Assembly (NCBI GenBank): GCA_029844215.1
Contig: CM056738.1
Span: 47,132,388 to 47,196,387, forward strand
Direction: 5' to 3'
Origin: Przewalskia tangutica
Lineage: Eukaryota > Streptophyta > Magnoliopsida > Solanales > Solanaceae
DNA length: 64,000 nt
Shown: piece after piece, positions 47,062 through 58,292 of the stretch
How the letters are laid out: each line of letters opens with the position of its first letter
Numbering within the stretch: position 1 is the stretch's first letter
Notes under the pieces: model-generated
The model's database searches: none
Seen by the model: the letters and a program-made list of their open reading frames with translations, nothing else
Told to the model about the DNA's origin: nothing
Position numbers and translations under genes: made by a program

Positions 47062-47366
47062 TGAACGAAATAATCTCTTGATTATTCTCATTAATGAAAA
47101 GAGTATATATACAAGTTACAATTTACCATAATAGAAAACATATTCCTATTGTAAATCCAAAACCTTATTCTAGTAGTACAAGACTCCTATAACTATGGTA
47201 AGTATACAAGACTAATTAAGGTAATACTTACACTAAAATATTACAATAACCTATATACAAAATCTGCCCTTACCGTGAGCTTTCTATACAAAATCGAGAA
47301 TTCATATTCCTAAATATACACATAATATACACGTGTATCTCTTGTATATTATGTGTATATTTAACA
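47062..47366 (-). repeat. 3' LTR of the younger copia
   Basis: Minus-strand TGTTAAAT...TTCGTTCA, preceded by the purine-rich text GCGGGGGTG. The last codon and stop of the polyprotein (TGT TAA) are its first six bases. Confidence 0.92.
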
Positions 47367-48894
47367 CACCCCCGCAGTCATATCGGGCGGTCTTCGTACG
47401 CTGAGACTGTCCCTAAAATATTCAAAAAGAATCGAGGGAAGACCCTTTGTGAAGATGTCTGCAATTTGATACTTGGAAGGGATATGGTAGACGCGTACGT
47501 GTCCACGGGCTACCTTTTCTCGAACAAAGTGAATTTCCATCTCGATATGTTTAGTGCGTTGGTGCTGAACATGATTATCGAAAAGGTAAATGGCACTAAC
47601 ATTATCATAATACACCAAGGTAGCTTTCTGGATAGGACAATGAATCTCTAAAAGAAGATTTTGTAACCAACATGACTCAGGGAGCACATTGGCTACCCCT
47701 CGATACTCGGCCTCTGCACTAGAACTTGATAATGTCGACTGGCGCTTTGCAGACCACGAGACCAAATTATTACCAAGAAACATACTATAGCCAAACGTAG
47801 ACCGATTGGTGTCAGAACATCCTCCCCAATTAGCATCAGTATACGAGACGAGTGTAGACGTCGATGAAGGATATAAATGTAAGCCATAGTCAAACGTCCC
47901 CTGAATGTACCTAATAATATGTTTGAGTGCATTAATGTGCTCAATCCTGGGATCATGCATAAAAAAAATACATGTTGTACTGCATACGTAATATCTAGTT
48001 TTGTGAAAGTAAGATACTGAAGAGCTCCTGCAAGACAACGATAGCGGGTTGGATCTTCGTACGGGGAGGCAGCCGCAGCATCCAACTTGGGTTTAGTATC
48101 AACTAGAATGAAAGTGGACTTACAGGATGACATCCCATCCCTCTCAATGATCTCAGCTGCATACTTTCTTTGTGATAAGAACAACTCACCTGCATGACGA
48201 GTGACAACAATCCCCAAAAAGTAACTCAAGGGCCCCAAGTCTTTCATAGAAAACTCAAAATTGAGCATTGTCATGATAGACTGGTGTAATGCATCAGAAG
48301 AGGCAGTCAAAATAATATCATCCACATATAAGAGAATATAAGTAAATGAAGAACCACAATGATATATGAATAATGAATTATCAAACATGTTGTGAGAGAA
48401 CCCAATAGTCGAAACAAAGTTGGCAAACCTCTTATATCATGCCCGTGGAGACTGCTTAAGTCCATACAAGGACTTCATCAACAAAAAGACATGATTAGGA
48501 TATTTGGGATCCCTAAACCGTAAAGGTTGATGCATATAGATTGTCTCCTTGAGATCATCATGTAAGAAAGCATTATTCACATCTAACTGATGAATAGGAC
48601 ATGCTTTCGAAAGAGCCAAGCTGAGCGCAATGCGAATGGTAGCCAACTTGATCATTGGACTAAATGTCTCACTAAATCCACACCAACATGCTTAGTCTTA
48701 CCATCACCTACTAGACGAGCCTTATGCCTCGCAAAAGAACTGTCAGAATTGTTCTTATGAGCAAAAATCCACATTGACCGAATTATATTAACACCGTATG
48801 GACGGGGCACTAACTCCCACGTCGTATTATCAATAAGAGAATTATATTCGTTGGTCATAGCAATTTTCCAATTCGGGTAATTTAAAGCAGACAC
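47361..48894 (-). pseudogene. Copia reverse transcriptase and RNase H
   Basis: On the minus strand: MSALNYPNWKIAMTNEYNSL and NTTWELVPRP (RT start); QLDVNNAFLHDDLKETIYM and SLYGLKQSPRA (stop follows); then YILLYVDDIILTA (catalytic YVDD), FSMKDLGPLSYFLGI and DPTRYRCLAGALQYLT. After a frame break near 47990, the RNase H region: YTDANWGGCSDTNRSTFGY, SSAEAEYRGVANV, TKHIEMEIHFVREKV, DIFTKGLP and the end RRPPDMTAGVC. Catalytic residues are intact, but the frame changes at least three times. The stop codon is supplied by the 3' LTR. Confidence 0.9.
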
Positions 48895-49611
48895 GGGATT
48901 GCAGGGTAAGGGTGATTTAAGAACATTATAATTTAAATTAAAATATCTTTTTGGTTTAAAAATACCACGTTAACTACGAGTGACTGGTCTATGCTCGGGG
49001 GAGAATCGGGTGGATTTTGGGAATTATCGACTCAAACGGATCAAGCCATCGGCTCTAGCCCAACTCGTAAGTGAGAATCGAAATAGTGGATCGACCAAAT
49101 GGCGTGAAGTGGGTCGTGGATCGCCCAATAATCGATTGACACGATTCGGGAATCAGTAGCAGGTGATGGAAAATTGGGGCCAACGGGCAATGGGCCCGGT
49201 GGAGAATTTAGGGTGCGGGACACGTCCGAAAAATTGTGAATAATATATGGGGATATACCATCATCCAAAAAATTATATGAACTAGGCACGGTATTACTAA
49301 CCTTAGCAAATGGAAATTGGGATTCATAAAAAATTATATGGCGACTATTGATGATTTTATTAGATGATAAATCAAAACATTTGTAATCACGATGATTAGA
49401 CGGATAACTCAAAAACACACAAGGGGTAGAACGGGCCTGAAGTTTGTTAATTATGATGGATGTAAAGAGTGGATAACACAAGTATCCAAAGACCCTCATA
49501 TGCGAATACGAAGGAGTCTTATTATATAAAATTTGAAGAGGGGATGTTAATAATATATGTAGTCATTTGTAGAGCATGATGCCAAAAAGAAGGGGGTACA
49601 GAAGCATTGAA
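48895..49611 (-). pseudogene. Copia integrase C-terminal part and linker
   Basis: The minus frame 49499-49041 begins MRVFGYLCYPLFTSIIINKL and includes RSTPCVFLSYPSNHRDYKCF and SNKIINSRHIIFYESQFPF, the usual block after the copia integrase core. It is followed by a Pro/Ser-rich spacer up to RT. Confidence 0.8.
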
Positions 49612-50262
49612 TCAATAATGTTCAGACAATGTTATTAATGATACGAATTTTACGTTTGACTTTTCTATTTTGTGTATGAGGATAAGAAAAACGAAAATGG
49701 ATCTCATTATTAGCACAAAATTCCAGAAACACCCCATTGTCATATTCTTTGACATTATCACATTTAATATTTTTATTTTACGTTCGAATTGAGTTCTAAT
49801 AAATGCTCTAAATTTTAAGAAGATGAAAAAAACTTGAGATTTTTTCACTATCGGAAAAGTCCATAAAAATATAGAATAATCATCCAAAAATAGAACATAA
49901 TACCGATGACCCAAAGAACTAAGAACATGAGACATACATAAATCACTATGAATAATATCAAATGACATTAAATTATGAGAATTAGAGTCTACAAATGGCA
50001 ACTTAACAATTTTTCCTAAAGAACAAGATTGACAATTCAGAGTACTACGTGTATCCTTACAAGAAATAAGATTGTTTTTATCTAATGAAGACAAAATAGA
50101 CGACCCTGGATGACCTAGACGAGTATGCCACAAGAAAGGAGCCAGAGTTGCAAAAGTTGATGGCAATGCGTGACTCGAGAAACCGTAACTTGGCATGATC
50201 GGATAGAGATCTCCCCCACTATCACACCTCATGATAGGACTCACCGTCTTGAAATCCTTCAC
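49612..50262 (-). pseudogene. Copia GAG-pre-integrase and integrase core
   Basis: The 216-residue minus frame shows the pre-integrase block LWHTRLGHPGSSILSSLDKN, the zinc-type CQSCSLGKIVKLPF, and core pieces FDIIHSDLCMSHVLSSLGHR and YYVLFLDDYSIFLWTFPIVK (first D in HSDL). It then drifts out of the expected text after KFRAFIRTQFERKIKILN, so the second D and the E regions are damaged. Confidence 0.85.
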
Positions 50263-50620
50263 AGAAAACCCAAATGGATTAAATTCGACAGAAACGGAAT
50301 TATCAGTGGTGAATTTTCAGACATACACTAAATTTCTAATCAATTTAGGAGCGTGAAGGGTATTTTTTCAAAATAAGGGGTGGATTGGGGGGGGGGGGGA
50401 AATTTTTATGACCATAACCACAAATTGGAATTGAATTACCATTAACAATAATTATACCACGATTACTGCTCAAATTGGAATAAGATGAGAAAGTACCCTG
50501 GTCGGATGTCATGTGTGTAGTGGCGTCGGTGTCCAAGTACCAATTAGTGTCGGGTGGATTTATTCCAAGTGTGTGAATCGCGGCTTCAATGTTAGTTTGT
50601 GTGGGGCCCAAACACCCTTT
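50263..50620 (-). pseudogene. Copia protease with altered active site
   Basis: The minus frame 50611-50345 contains NWYLDTDATTHMTS, where copia proteases normally have DTGA(T/S)H: the catalytic-loop Gly is Asp. The following IIIVNGNSIPICGYGH block is normal. A run of 13 G (50387-50399) downstream of these blocks in the coding direction puts the reading out of frame. Confidence 0.85.
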
Positions 50621-51060
50621 TCACGCCATGGCCCGCATTTGTTACGTGAATCGGGCCATTACATATTTGGTCGAGATACGGGTCACAACCCACCGATTCG
50701 AATCGAAACATTAGACATCAGGACCCATTAGGCCATCGCCCACCGACTGTGCCCACTGCCAGGGTTACACGGCTGGGTCCAGTAGGGTTGTGGCCCACTG
50801 TTATCGTGTCGGGACCCACCGCCTGAGTTTTGCCCGCCGCCACCGGCACCACCGCGTTTGCCCCCGCAGTTTTTGCCATTATTTTTCGACTATTTTGTCG
50901 CCCACTTGAGACTGGTTTGGGGATGAATTTTCATCAAATTCTGAGAATGAGAGGAGGACGTCATCATGACCACGAGACTAGCACTAGTAGCCGCCTTTTT
51001 AGCCAAGTCAACTTCTTCCAAAGTAAGCATGGAGCGGGTTTGATAGAACTTCGGAAGAGG
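50621..51060 (-). pseudogene. Copia gag, C-terminal part
   Basis: Minus-strand gag text PLPKFYQTRSMLTLEEVDLA followed by KKAATSASLVV and a region rich in His, Gly and Asn. It is cut at 51065 by the solo LTR; the N-terminal part is at 54767-55200. Confidence 0.8.
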
Positions 51061-51065
51061 ATTAC

Positions 51066-54000
51066 TGTTACACCCCGTATTTACAGGACATGTTTTAAGA
51101 ACGTACGGAAGAAACTCATAGGTGTCAAGATTTGAGACTTGTAAAATTTTGTGGGAATTATGAAATTGTCGGAAAACGTAATATTGTGACGAATGGGAGG
51201 GCGACACTTGTCACCCCCCTTATAGATGCCTTGGACGAAATAGGCATGGCCAAAATGGTCATTGACCATAGTCTTAAGATGAAGTCTTCCTATTAATTAG
51301 CTTGAGTTTCTTGACCAAAGTCAAAGGTCCCACTAGTCTTGATATTTTAATTAAGACCTCATCCTAGCCACCCAATTGTGCACATCTTAACCCTCCATGT
51401 TGTTATATAGTCATCCTAAGTAGCAAGACAAAGCATTTACACTTAGGAAAATTTGAAGAACTCTTGTTCTTGCTTAAGCTAGCTCACTGGTTGGGGTACA
51501 TCTAGGAGAAAAAATTTGTTTGTTGTCCAATAATTCCCACTTTAAACCAAGGTTCATGAGTGTTATGTAAGTATATCTCAATAGAAAATCCTAAAAAGAG
51601 AGTTTTCGTATTAGTCGCAGTGAAAACCTAGTGGCTTTCTAGGTTTTGGATCAAGGTTTGAAGGAAAGTTGTTGGTGTGGTTCTAAGGGTCTCAAGGAGC
51701 GGATTGAGGTGTCTTGATGAGGCTCTAGGTTGCTAAGGAGCAACTTCTTGGTTTTGAAGATTGGATTACAATTGTTGAGGTATAATCTTGTTCTTTGAAA
51801 GTGTTACAAGATTATTTTTATTATTGTTAGTTTTACATGTTGCTAGCATGAAGTGGTTAAGTTGAAGTTTATAAGTATTTTGGAGTGCTTGTAGCTAAAT
51901 TCGAAATGTTATATAAGCCACTTGAAAATGGATTACTAATTGATCGCTTATTAGAAATCGCCATGTTACCTACTTAGAGATTATGGATTGTTATAATCAA
52001 ATGCGACTTGATATCATGTTATGCTACCAATTTGGATTGAAATGGAAATTTGATAAGAATTGGTATGGTTGAACTCAAGGTGGCCGAATTTGGACTTTTA
52101 GTTTGTTATTCATTTGTATTGAACTACTTTCTAAATTGTGAGCCAATTGGGGCTGTTTAGTTATTCATTTGCATCGAATACCTTCTATATTGTTGTGAGC
52201 CAATCGAGGCTGTTTGGTTATTGTATTCGCCTTGTAAAAGGTGGCAAAGTTAGTAAAAACAAAGGAGGTGCTGTCCGATTTTCCGTAGAATTTAGCGACT
52301 TAGCACCTAGAATATTCTACGTATGAAGTAAGAGGTTAATGGACGTATGGTGACCATTATAGGTTGATGTACTAAGTATAGCGTATCCTACTTGAAGAAT
52401 GGAATAGCTCGTGGAAGTACTTTGAGCTTTTTGCTACTTGTCGATAATCGTCGCGAGGTATGTGAACATCTTCCTTCTTTTGACATGATTCTATGTATGG
52501 AATATACATGTAGTAGTATTTCATGATTCCGTCTACTCTTAGAAGTTAAGAGGTAGTTATGTTGATTTACTCTATGTAAAAGCTACGCCTAAGAAATCCT
52601 AAGTTCTTACCAAGTCTTATTGGGGATGTTGGTAAGAGTCGTTAGGAAGTATTTGGAGTCGAGTTGACTTGGTTAATTTACTACAGAATAAGAATAAGTA
52701 TCGAACAAGCCATTGCAGCGTTAATAAAGGAAAATGTAATGACAATTAATTGTGTTAAAACAAGTAGAATTCTCCATCCGCATAGAAGCTAAGATAAGAC
52801 AAAATTGTATTACATTTTCTAGATCATGGCTACTTGATTAAGATAGTTATAAATAAGTATAACTTATTCACAACGCACAAGTATATGTTACTTAATTTAT
52901 AAGAATTTACGTATGAAGTTTTAAGACTATGGACCTCAAATTGTTAAAAGGTTAAGGGACTTTATTTTTCAAGTTATGAGACTTGATTCTTAAAGGAGAA
53001 ATGAATTGATTTAAAAGTATAGAATACTTGATTTGGAAAGTATTGATTTCTTGCCATTCTAAGTTAAGAAACCGGTTTTCCTAAAAGTTAAGAGACTTGA
53101 AGTATTTTGAAAGCTATGTGATTTGAATTGAAGTATAAGTTTCTTGGTTATCAAATGAATGAATTCGCCTAAGAAATAAAGAGTTATAACGCTTTATGGG
53201 AAGTTGGTTATAACAACTTTATGGAAGATTTAAAAGAATGGTTTTCTTCAAGATTGTAAGCAAAGTAATGATTTGAAATAAAGAAGGCAAAATTGTTTTA
53301 AAGGTACCAATTGCTTAAGGTTTTAAAGAAAGAAGTCACTTGATTTAGAAGCCTATAATTGTATTTCTAAAAAGTATTGTGACTTGTCGTGAAAAGTAGA
53401 TATGACTTGATACTACGGTTATTAGTATCTTGGAAGTTTTATTTGAAAGAGAATCATTTTAAAGGAGTAGAGGCACGTAGTACGTTGGGTTAAATTCCCG
53501 GATTTTATAATGACATGTTAGTGCCTTAAGTAAACAAAATGAGAGTGTATATGAACAAGCTAATAAGAAGTTAGGGGATTTCTTAACTTGCTTATATTAT
53601 GTATGATAAGCCGGTAGTGCTTATGTTATGTATGATAAGTCGGTAGTGCTTATGTTATGTATGATGGCCGGTTGAGTTAGGGTAAGAGTATAAATGAGGG
53701 GCAAGCCCCAAGACGTTATACCACCTTCCGTGGTAAGAGTATAAGTGAGGTAAATCCCCAAGACGCTGTACCACCCGCTTTATGTGTTATTTGACGACCT
53801 ACGAGATAGGGTAAGAGTATAAATGAGGCAAGCCTCAAGACGTTATACCACCTTCTCCGTGGTAAGAGATAAATGAGGCAAGCCCCAAGACGTTATACCC
53901 CCGCTTACCACCTTCTCCGTGGTAAGAGTATAAACGGCGGCAAGCCCCGCACGTTATACCACCTGCTTTGATTGATTTTACGGGCGTGAGACCCATGGTT

Positions 54001-54761
54001 ATGTTTTACACTTTTAGTCGCCGATGATGATGGGGATTCCGCGCATGCTTTGATATTGGTGTGATCGATCGCGTCATTTGGGCCGGGTAGTATATGTGTC
54101 CCTCCGTAGTGGGCCGGACTATGTTATGAAAGATAAGTAAGTTAGATAGAAATGGACTTAATGACTTCTCCTAAGTAAGTACGTAAGATATGGCTATAAC
54201 TCTTAATGGAATGGAAAAAGATATTGATGTGAAATTAAGTTCATAAGTGGTAATGACACGGCAGGATCTGGTATGTATTTTTATACTTGTCCTTGTCATT
54301 CTTTTGTACAGTTATGATCTGTTTATTGTACGTTATTTCTGTTCCATATTCGCACTTAGATCGACTTCTTCGGGGCTGCGCTCATGTTCGCAGTTTAGGT
54401 ACGCTATGGATCCGCGAGCTTAGGATCCCGGTTCAAGATTTCGAGATGGCTCCAATGTTCCGGAGTTGTCATGGCTATGTATATTCAGTGGTACGGCGGG
54501 CCTTGTCCCGCCACGATGGTTATGTTAACACTCTTGAGGTCTGTAGTCACATATTGTGGGTCGCTTTGTAAAAGAAAGCGAGGCAAATCGCTTCGGTTGT
54601 TTTTATATATATCTTGGAAGGTAGCCCTATCGCTAACCTGTCAGATTACTTCGATGTTTTATTTATAAGTTTCATGTATGTTCCGCTGATTTTCTCTGAT
54701 GTTTACCTGTAAGGGTGCCCAGGTAGGGCACCAGTCGCGGTCCCGGGGTCGGGTCGTGACA
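51066..54761 (+). repeat. Solo LTR related to the LARD-like LTR, with TSD ATTAC
   Basis: Begins TGTTACACCCCGTATTTAC and ends GGGTCGGGTCGTGACA, with ATTAC at 51061-51065 and 54762-54766. It is 3.7 kb, about 500 bp shorter than the LTRs at 26122 and 31743; most of the missing sequence corresponds to about 27660-28040 of the first LTR. It is clearly more diverged from them than they are from each other. No interior or second LTR remains, so it arose by LTR-LTR recombination. Confidence 0.93.
53690..53965. repeat. Tandem array of about 60 bp in the solo LTR
   Basis: Units of the ggtaagagtataaatgagg ... acgttataccacc type, about five, homologous in place and text to the arrays at 29134 and 34745. 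Confidence 0.8.
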
Positions 54762-54766
54762 ATTAC

Positions 54767-55230
54767 TTTGACGAAGAATAGTACCAACGTCACTATAGGC
54801 CTAGGAGAGGCCAACAACCATCTAGAGAACAAGACGATTGTCGGTAATAGGCGCACTAATGTTGCGGAGTTGGTCCGCCAAGTCTTTCAACCTTGTGCAA
54901 TATGCTGAAATGTTTGGGAAATTTTCCATGTTGACATGGGAAAATTCCCGCTCAAGAGTAACAACTTTGGAATTTCGATTATCTTGGAATATGTCACGCA
55001 GCCTATCCCAAGCAGCCATCGACGTAACGTCAGGATCAATAATCGTCTACAACAGGTCGATAGAGATAGTGAAGTAAATCCACTGAAGGACGGTGGCATC
55101 AAGAGTCGTCCATAACTTAGGATCATCCTCGCATTTATACACCTTCGTATTCTCAAGAGCCGTGGGGATTATGTGATGGACGACTTGATGCGAGCGAGCG
55201 TGAATTTTGAACAATTCGGGATGTATTGGA
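54767..55230 (-). pseudogene. Copia gag, N-terminal part (UBN2-type)
   Basis: Minus strand, from upstream: HPELFKIHARSHQVVHHI, YKCEDDPKLWTTLDATVLQW, then AAWDRLRDIFQDNRNSKVV, LEREFSHVNMENFPNISAYC and LKDLADQLRNI. This is the gag domain of Retrofit-type copia. Three internal stops are visible; two of them are Gln codons turned from CAG to TAG. It continues across the solo LTR at 51060. Confidence 0.85.
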
Positions 55231-55557
55231 CGTTTTTTATTTCAAGAATTAGAGGGATGTGATTCTTGATGTTAGAAACAACAAGTGCAGGGTGAAACGT
55301 GTTCTTTGACTTATACATAACGAAAGAACAATAGGTGATAGAGGGATTTGGAAGTAAGATTTGAAGAGCGAAATTTCAGCTCCTGCCCGGGGAGAAAAGT
55401 CAGTTCTTTCATCTTCCCTTTATTTTACTTTACCCTAGTGGAAATTCCTTTTTCAAAGTTACTAGGTAAAAAAACAAATTCAAAACCCGAGGAAGGGTGC
55501 TCGATTCTGTTGGCCGAGGAACAAGAAATTTTGGGAGATTTTTTTGTGTTTGACCTA
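55231..55557 (-). other. 5' untranslated leader of the younger copia
   Basis: No coding sequence seen between the gag start and the PBS. Confidence 0.6.
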
Positions 55558-55571
55558 GACTTCTGATACCT
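55558..55571 (-). other. Primer binding site of the younger copia
   Basis: Minus-strand AGGTATCAGAAGTC directly follows the LTR end, a diverged form of the tRNA-Met complement TGGTATCAGAGC. Confidence 0.7.
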
Positions 55572-55874
55572 TGAAAGAAATAATCTCTTGATTATTCTCA
55601 TTAATGAAAGGAGTATATATACAAGTTACAATTTACCATAATAGAAAACATATTTCTATTCTAAACTCAAAACCTTATTCTAGTAGTACAAGACTCATAT
55701 AACTATGGTAAGTGTACAAGACTAATTAAGGTAATACTTACACTAAAATATTACAATAACCTATGTACAAAATATGCCCTTACCGTGGGCTTCCTATACA
55801 AAACCGAGAATTCATATTCCTAAATATACACATAATATACACGCGTATCTCTTGTTTATTGTGTATATTTAACA
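55572..55874 (-). repeat. 5' LTR of the younger copia
   Basis: Pairs with 47062-47366. Minus-strand ends are TGTTAAATATAC and ATTATTTCTTTCA. Confidence 0.92.
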
Positions 55875-56720
55875 TTTAAATTTATAAAATAATTTTGAAT
55901 AACCTTCTAAAAAGTAGGAATATCCCAAGGGTACAAGTCTTGAAACTAAAATTAAGTTCTTAGAAAAATTAGGAACATAAATGGTCTTTTCTAACTCCCA
56001 AATGAAACTACTACGATGCACTAAATTGTATGTTATAATGGCCTCCACACGCGGCTGCATCTTATTTTCCAAATAGATGTTTCACTCAGCTTTCACTGAA
56101 TTCTGAAGGTTTTTTAAACCTTATAAGAAATATATAATATGAATCGTAAAAACATAATCAATCCATCACGTATAATGATTAACATTAGCCATATTACCCT
56201 CATAACATACAAGAAGATTGAAACACTTTCTCGATCGACAATCGACCCTCCTCTTGAACACTCATGGCATAAGTTCATTTATCCTTATGTGTAATGTAAA
56301 AGATCTTAAAGGGTCGTACTGCGAAAGCAGAGAGTTCAAAATATAGAGCACAACTAAAACTTCCGACATTTCAACCTCAAGAATCTTTAGTTGAGCCGCT
56401 AAGTCTCGCATTTTCATGACGTACTCACGCACACCTCTCACACAGGTAAGCTTCATTGATGAGAATTTTATAATTAAGGTGCTGACAAGTTCTTATCTCA
56501 GGTAAGCTCCAATTGTTCATCAATAACCTTCAGTAATGCCTTGACATTATTATACTATTCGACAGAACCACAAATACAAGACGATATTTTCATCTTAATG
56601 AGCATAACACTCAAGATGTTAGAGTGATTGCATTATTCATGAAGATCAATCGCAGCTTGAGTGTTGATTTTATTAGTAGGTGGTTCGCGCTTTTTGATAA
56701 TCCTCAACGATTATCAAAAC
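55875..56720 (-). pseudogene. Old Ty1/copia element: gag and protease-end part
   Basis: On the minus strand the gag text is MKISSCICGSVE, VREYVMKMRDLAAQLKILEV and EMSEVLVVLYILNSL (56640-56320). The block after protease is WELEKTIYVPNFSKNLILVS RLVPLGYSYF in two pieces (about 55990-55890). Several stops are present. It is the upstream half of the copia whose integrase is at 46397-47061; the younger copia lies between. The gag start and LTR are not clear to the right. Confidence 0.78.
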
Positions 56721-57114
56721 CTTTGATAATCCTCAATGATTGAGGTTAGGTTTGGAAAAAATTTAAACGATTCCTACTTGTGAAGTGGAGTATAGAAGGA
56801 TACCTTGTAGGATAACACCTATTTAAGTGTGATGAAAGGCCGCCTCAAATGAACGCACTTAAGAAGTCAAGAGTGTCCACGACCACAACAGACAAAACGT
56901 TAAAGAAGAACAAAGTAAGGAAAGTTTGTGTTGGTACCGTTGACTTGGATTACACTAAACACTGACGGTTCAAGATATCACGTTCATCGCATAGTAAGTA
57001 AGTTCGATGGTATTCAACTAAGGAAGCTACCTCTCTTGATGCAACATCAGTCCGCTGAAATATTTCTAGAAAGGCACCTTGTGAGTGCGCCAAAATATCT
57101 TTAAAGAGGGGATT
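56721..57114. other. Unassigned stretch right of the old copia gag
   Basis: No clear gene. A local duplication, tttgataatcctcaacgatt / tttgataatcctcaatgatt, spans 56693-56741. It may be the leader of the old copia. Confidence 0.4.
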
Positions 57115-57900
57115 GTTGGAAATTTATTAAAGTGGACTAAAGTTTATCCCATTATTTATGACTCAAACAATTGGGGTCTCGCACGTCAGAAATGTCGTTT
57201 CCACACATGTGCACGCGTTGTACCAATGATCGTAAATTTGCTTAGTGAAATTGATATTGATACGTAAGTAACATGTTTGAGACATAGAATGATGGACGAT
57301 TGTTGATCAAATGACGAGTGTTCCACGATGGTAAATAAAGGAAGAAGTGTGCATAGTGTAAAGATTGAACGGGGTCGGAAAGAGCCACGGAGCCGAGAAG
57401 GGTCGCGGCTCTACCTCATAAGCCTGAAGTGCCACGATGCTACACCTTACAGGGTCGCGGCACTGCGGCACCTCCGAGGCAAGCCACAACGCTAATTCGG
57501 TCCTGAGCTACTGTTGCCTCGGCAAAAAGTTTGAAATAAAAATTTGATTTTTATGACGTTTGGGCTGCCCTCAATGGCATTCATTCCATCCGTTTTCAGT
57601 CATTATTTGGTTAATAAATGTATGCCATTACATGAGAAATTCATTGTCATTATATGGGTGATTCAATGTCGTTACTTGGCACTTGAAGAGACTAAATCTT
57701 ACACTATAAATTGAGGTCTTTGGCTCAATTGTTCAACACTTGCAATCAGAAATTTCTGAACTTCTTCTTCTCTAGCATACTTCAAACACTCAAAGTTCTT
57801 CTCTAGAAACACTTGAGTTTTCTTTGCTCATTTGTTAGTTGTTGTTTTATCTTGGGAGACTATTGTCCATTAACGTAAAATGATATATATTGGGAAATCT
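57115..57900 (+). repeat. Possible Ty1/copia LTR
   Basis: The purine run aagaggggat at 57103-57112 is followed by TGTTGG, the pattern of a polypurine tract and copia LTR start. The stretch contains a TATA-like tataaattgagg (57702) and the cacttgcaatcagaaatttctg text usual near the copia R region. I could not define its right end or a partner LTR, so this is tentative. Confidence 0.4.
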
Positions 57901-57990
57901 TGTCTTAAATACAGAGTGTCATCACCCGACTCAACGAATTCTCAAGAACCTTGCTGTTGTTTTTACTAACTTCCCGTTCCTTTGCAATTG

Positions 57991-58057
57991 TTGTACTTAC
58001 ACTACCCTCCCTAGACCTCACATTGTAGAATTTCACTGGGTATGTTGTTGTTGTTGC
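57991..58057 (-). repeat. SINE fragment of Solanaceae type
   Basis: Minus strand: a CAA repeat, then CATACCCAGTGAAATTCTAC and GAGGTCTAGGGAGGGTAGTGT. I know this text from Solanaceae SINEs as 'catacccagtg(t)aatcccacaa..ggggtctggggagggtagtgtgtacg'. Several C-to-T type changes are present. Only this part of the SINE is visible. Confidence 0.7.
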
Positions 58058-58292
58058 ATGCTTTAGAGGTTTGAGTCGGTTGCCCAAATTCACCCTTTAC
58101 AACCTTGAATAAATCTTTTGCTTCTTCTCCGCTGATACTTGAAGAAAAAAGAAAAGATAAGAGATGAGGAAATATTATTTGCCTCACCCATTTTGTCATA
58201 GTGCTGACAAGGTGGTAATTTCAAAATTTTGCCCTTAACTTTTGAGTTTTATGATTGATTGCTAATGCTCCTTCAATCATACCATCTTGTCA

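Larger units (their letters stand above)
47062..55874 (-). mobile_element. Younger Ty1/copia element, Retrofit/Ale type
   Basis: LTRs 47062-47366 (305 bp) and 55572-55874 (303 bp) differ by about 15 substitutions and one small indel by eye. On the minus strand each starts TGTTAAATATACAC. The flanks TTTAG (47057-47061) and TTTAA (55875-55879) are a decayed 5-bp target duplication, and the host copia reading resumes across them. The interior order on the minus strand is PBS, gag, protease, integrase, RT and RNase H, which is copia order. The protease and pre-integrase text is of the Retrofit/Ale form. Gag is split by the solo LTR at 51066-54761. Confidence 0.92.
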
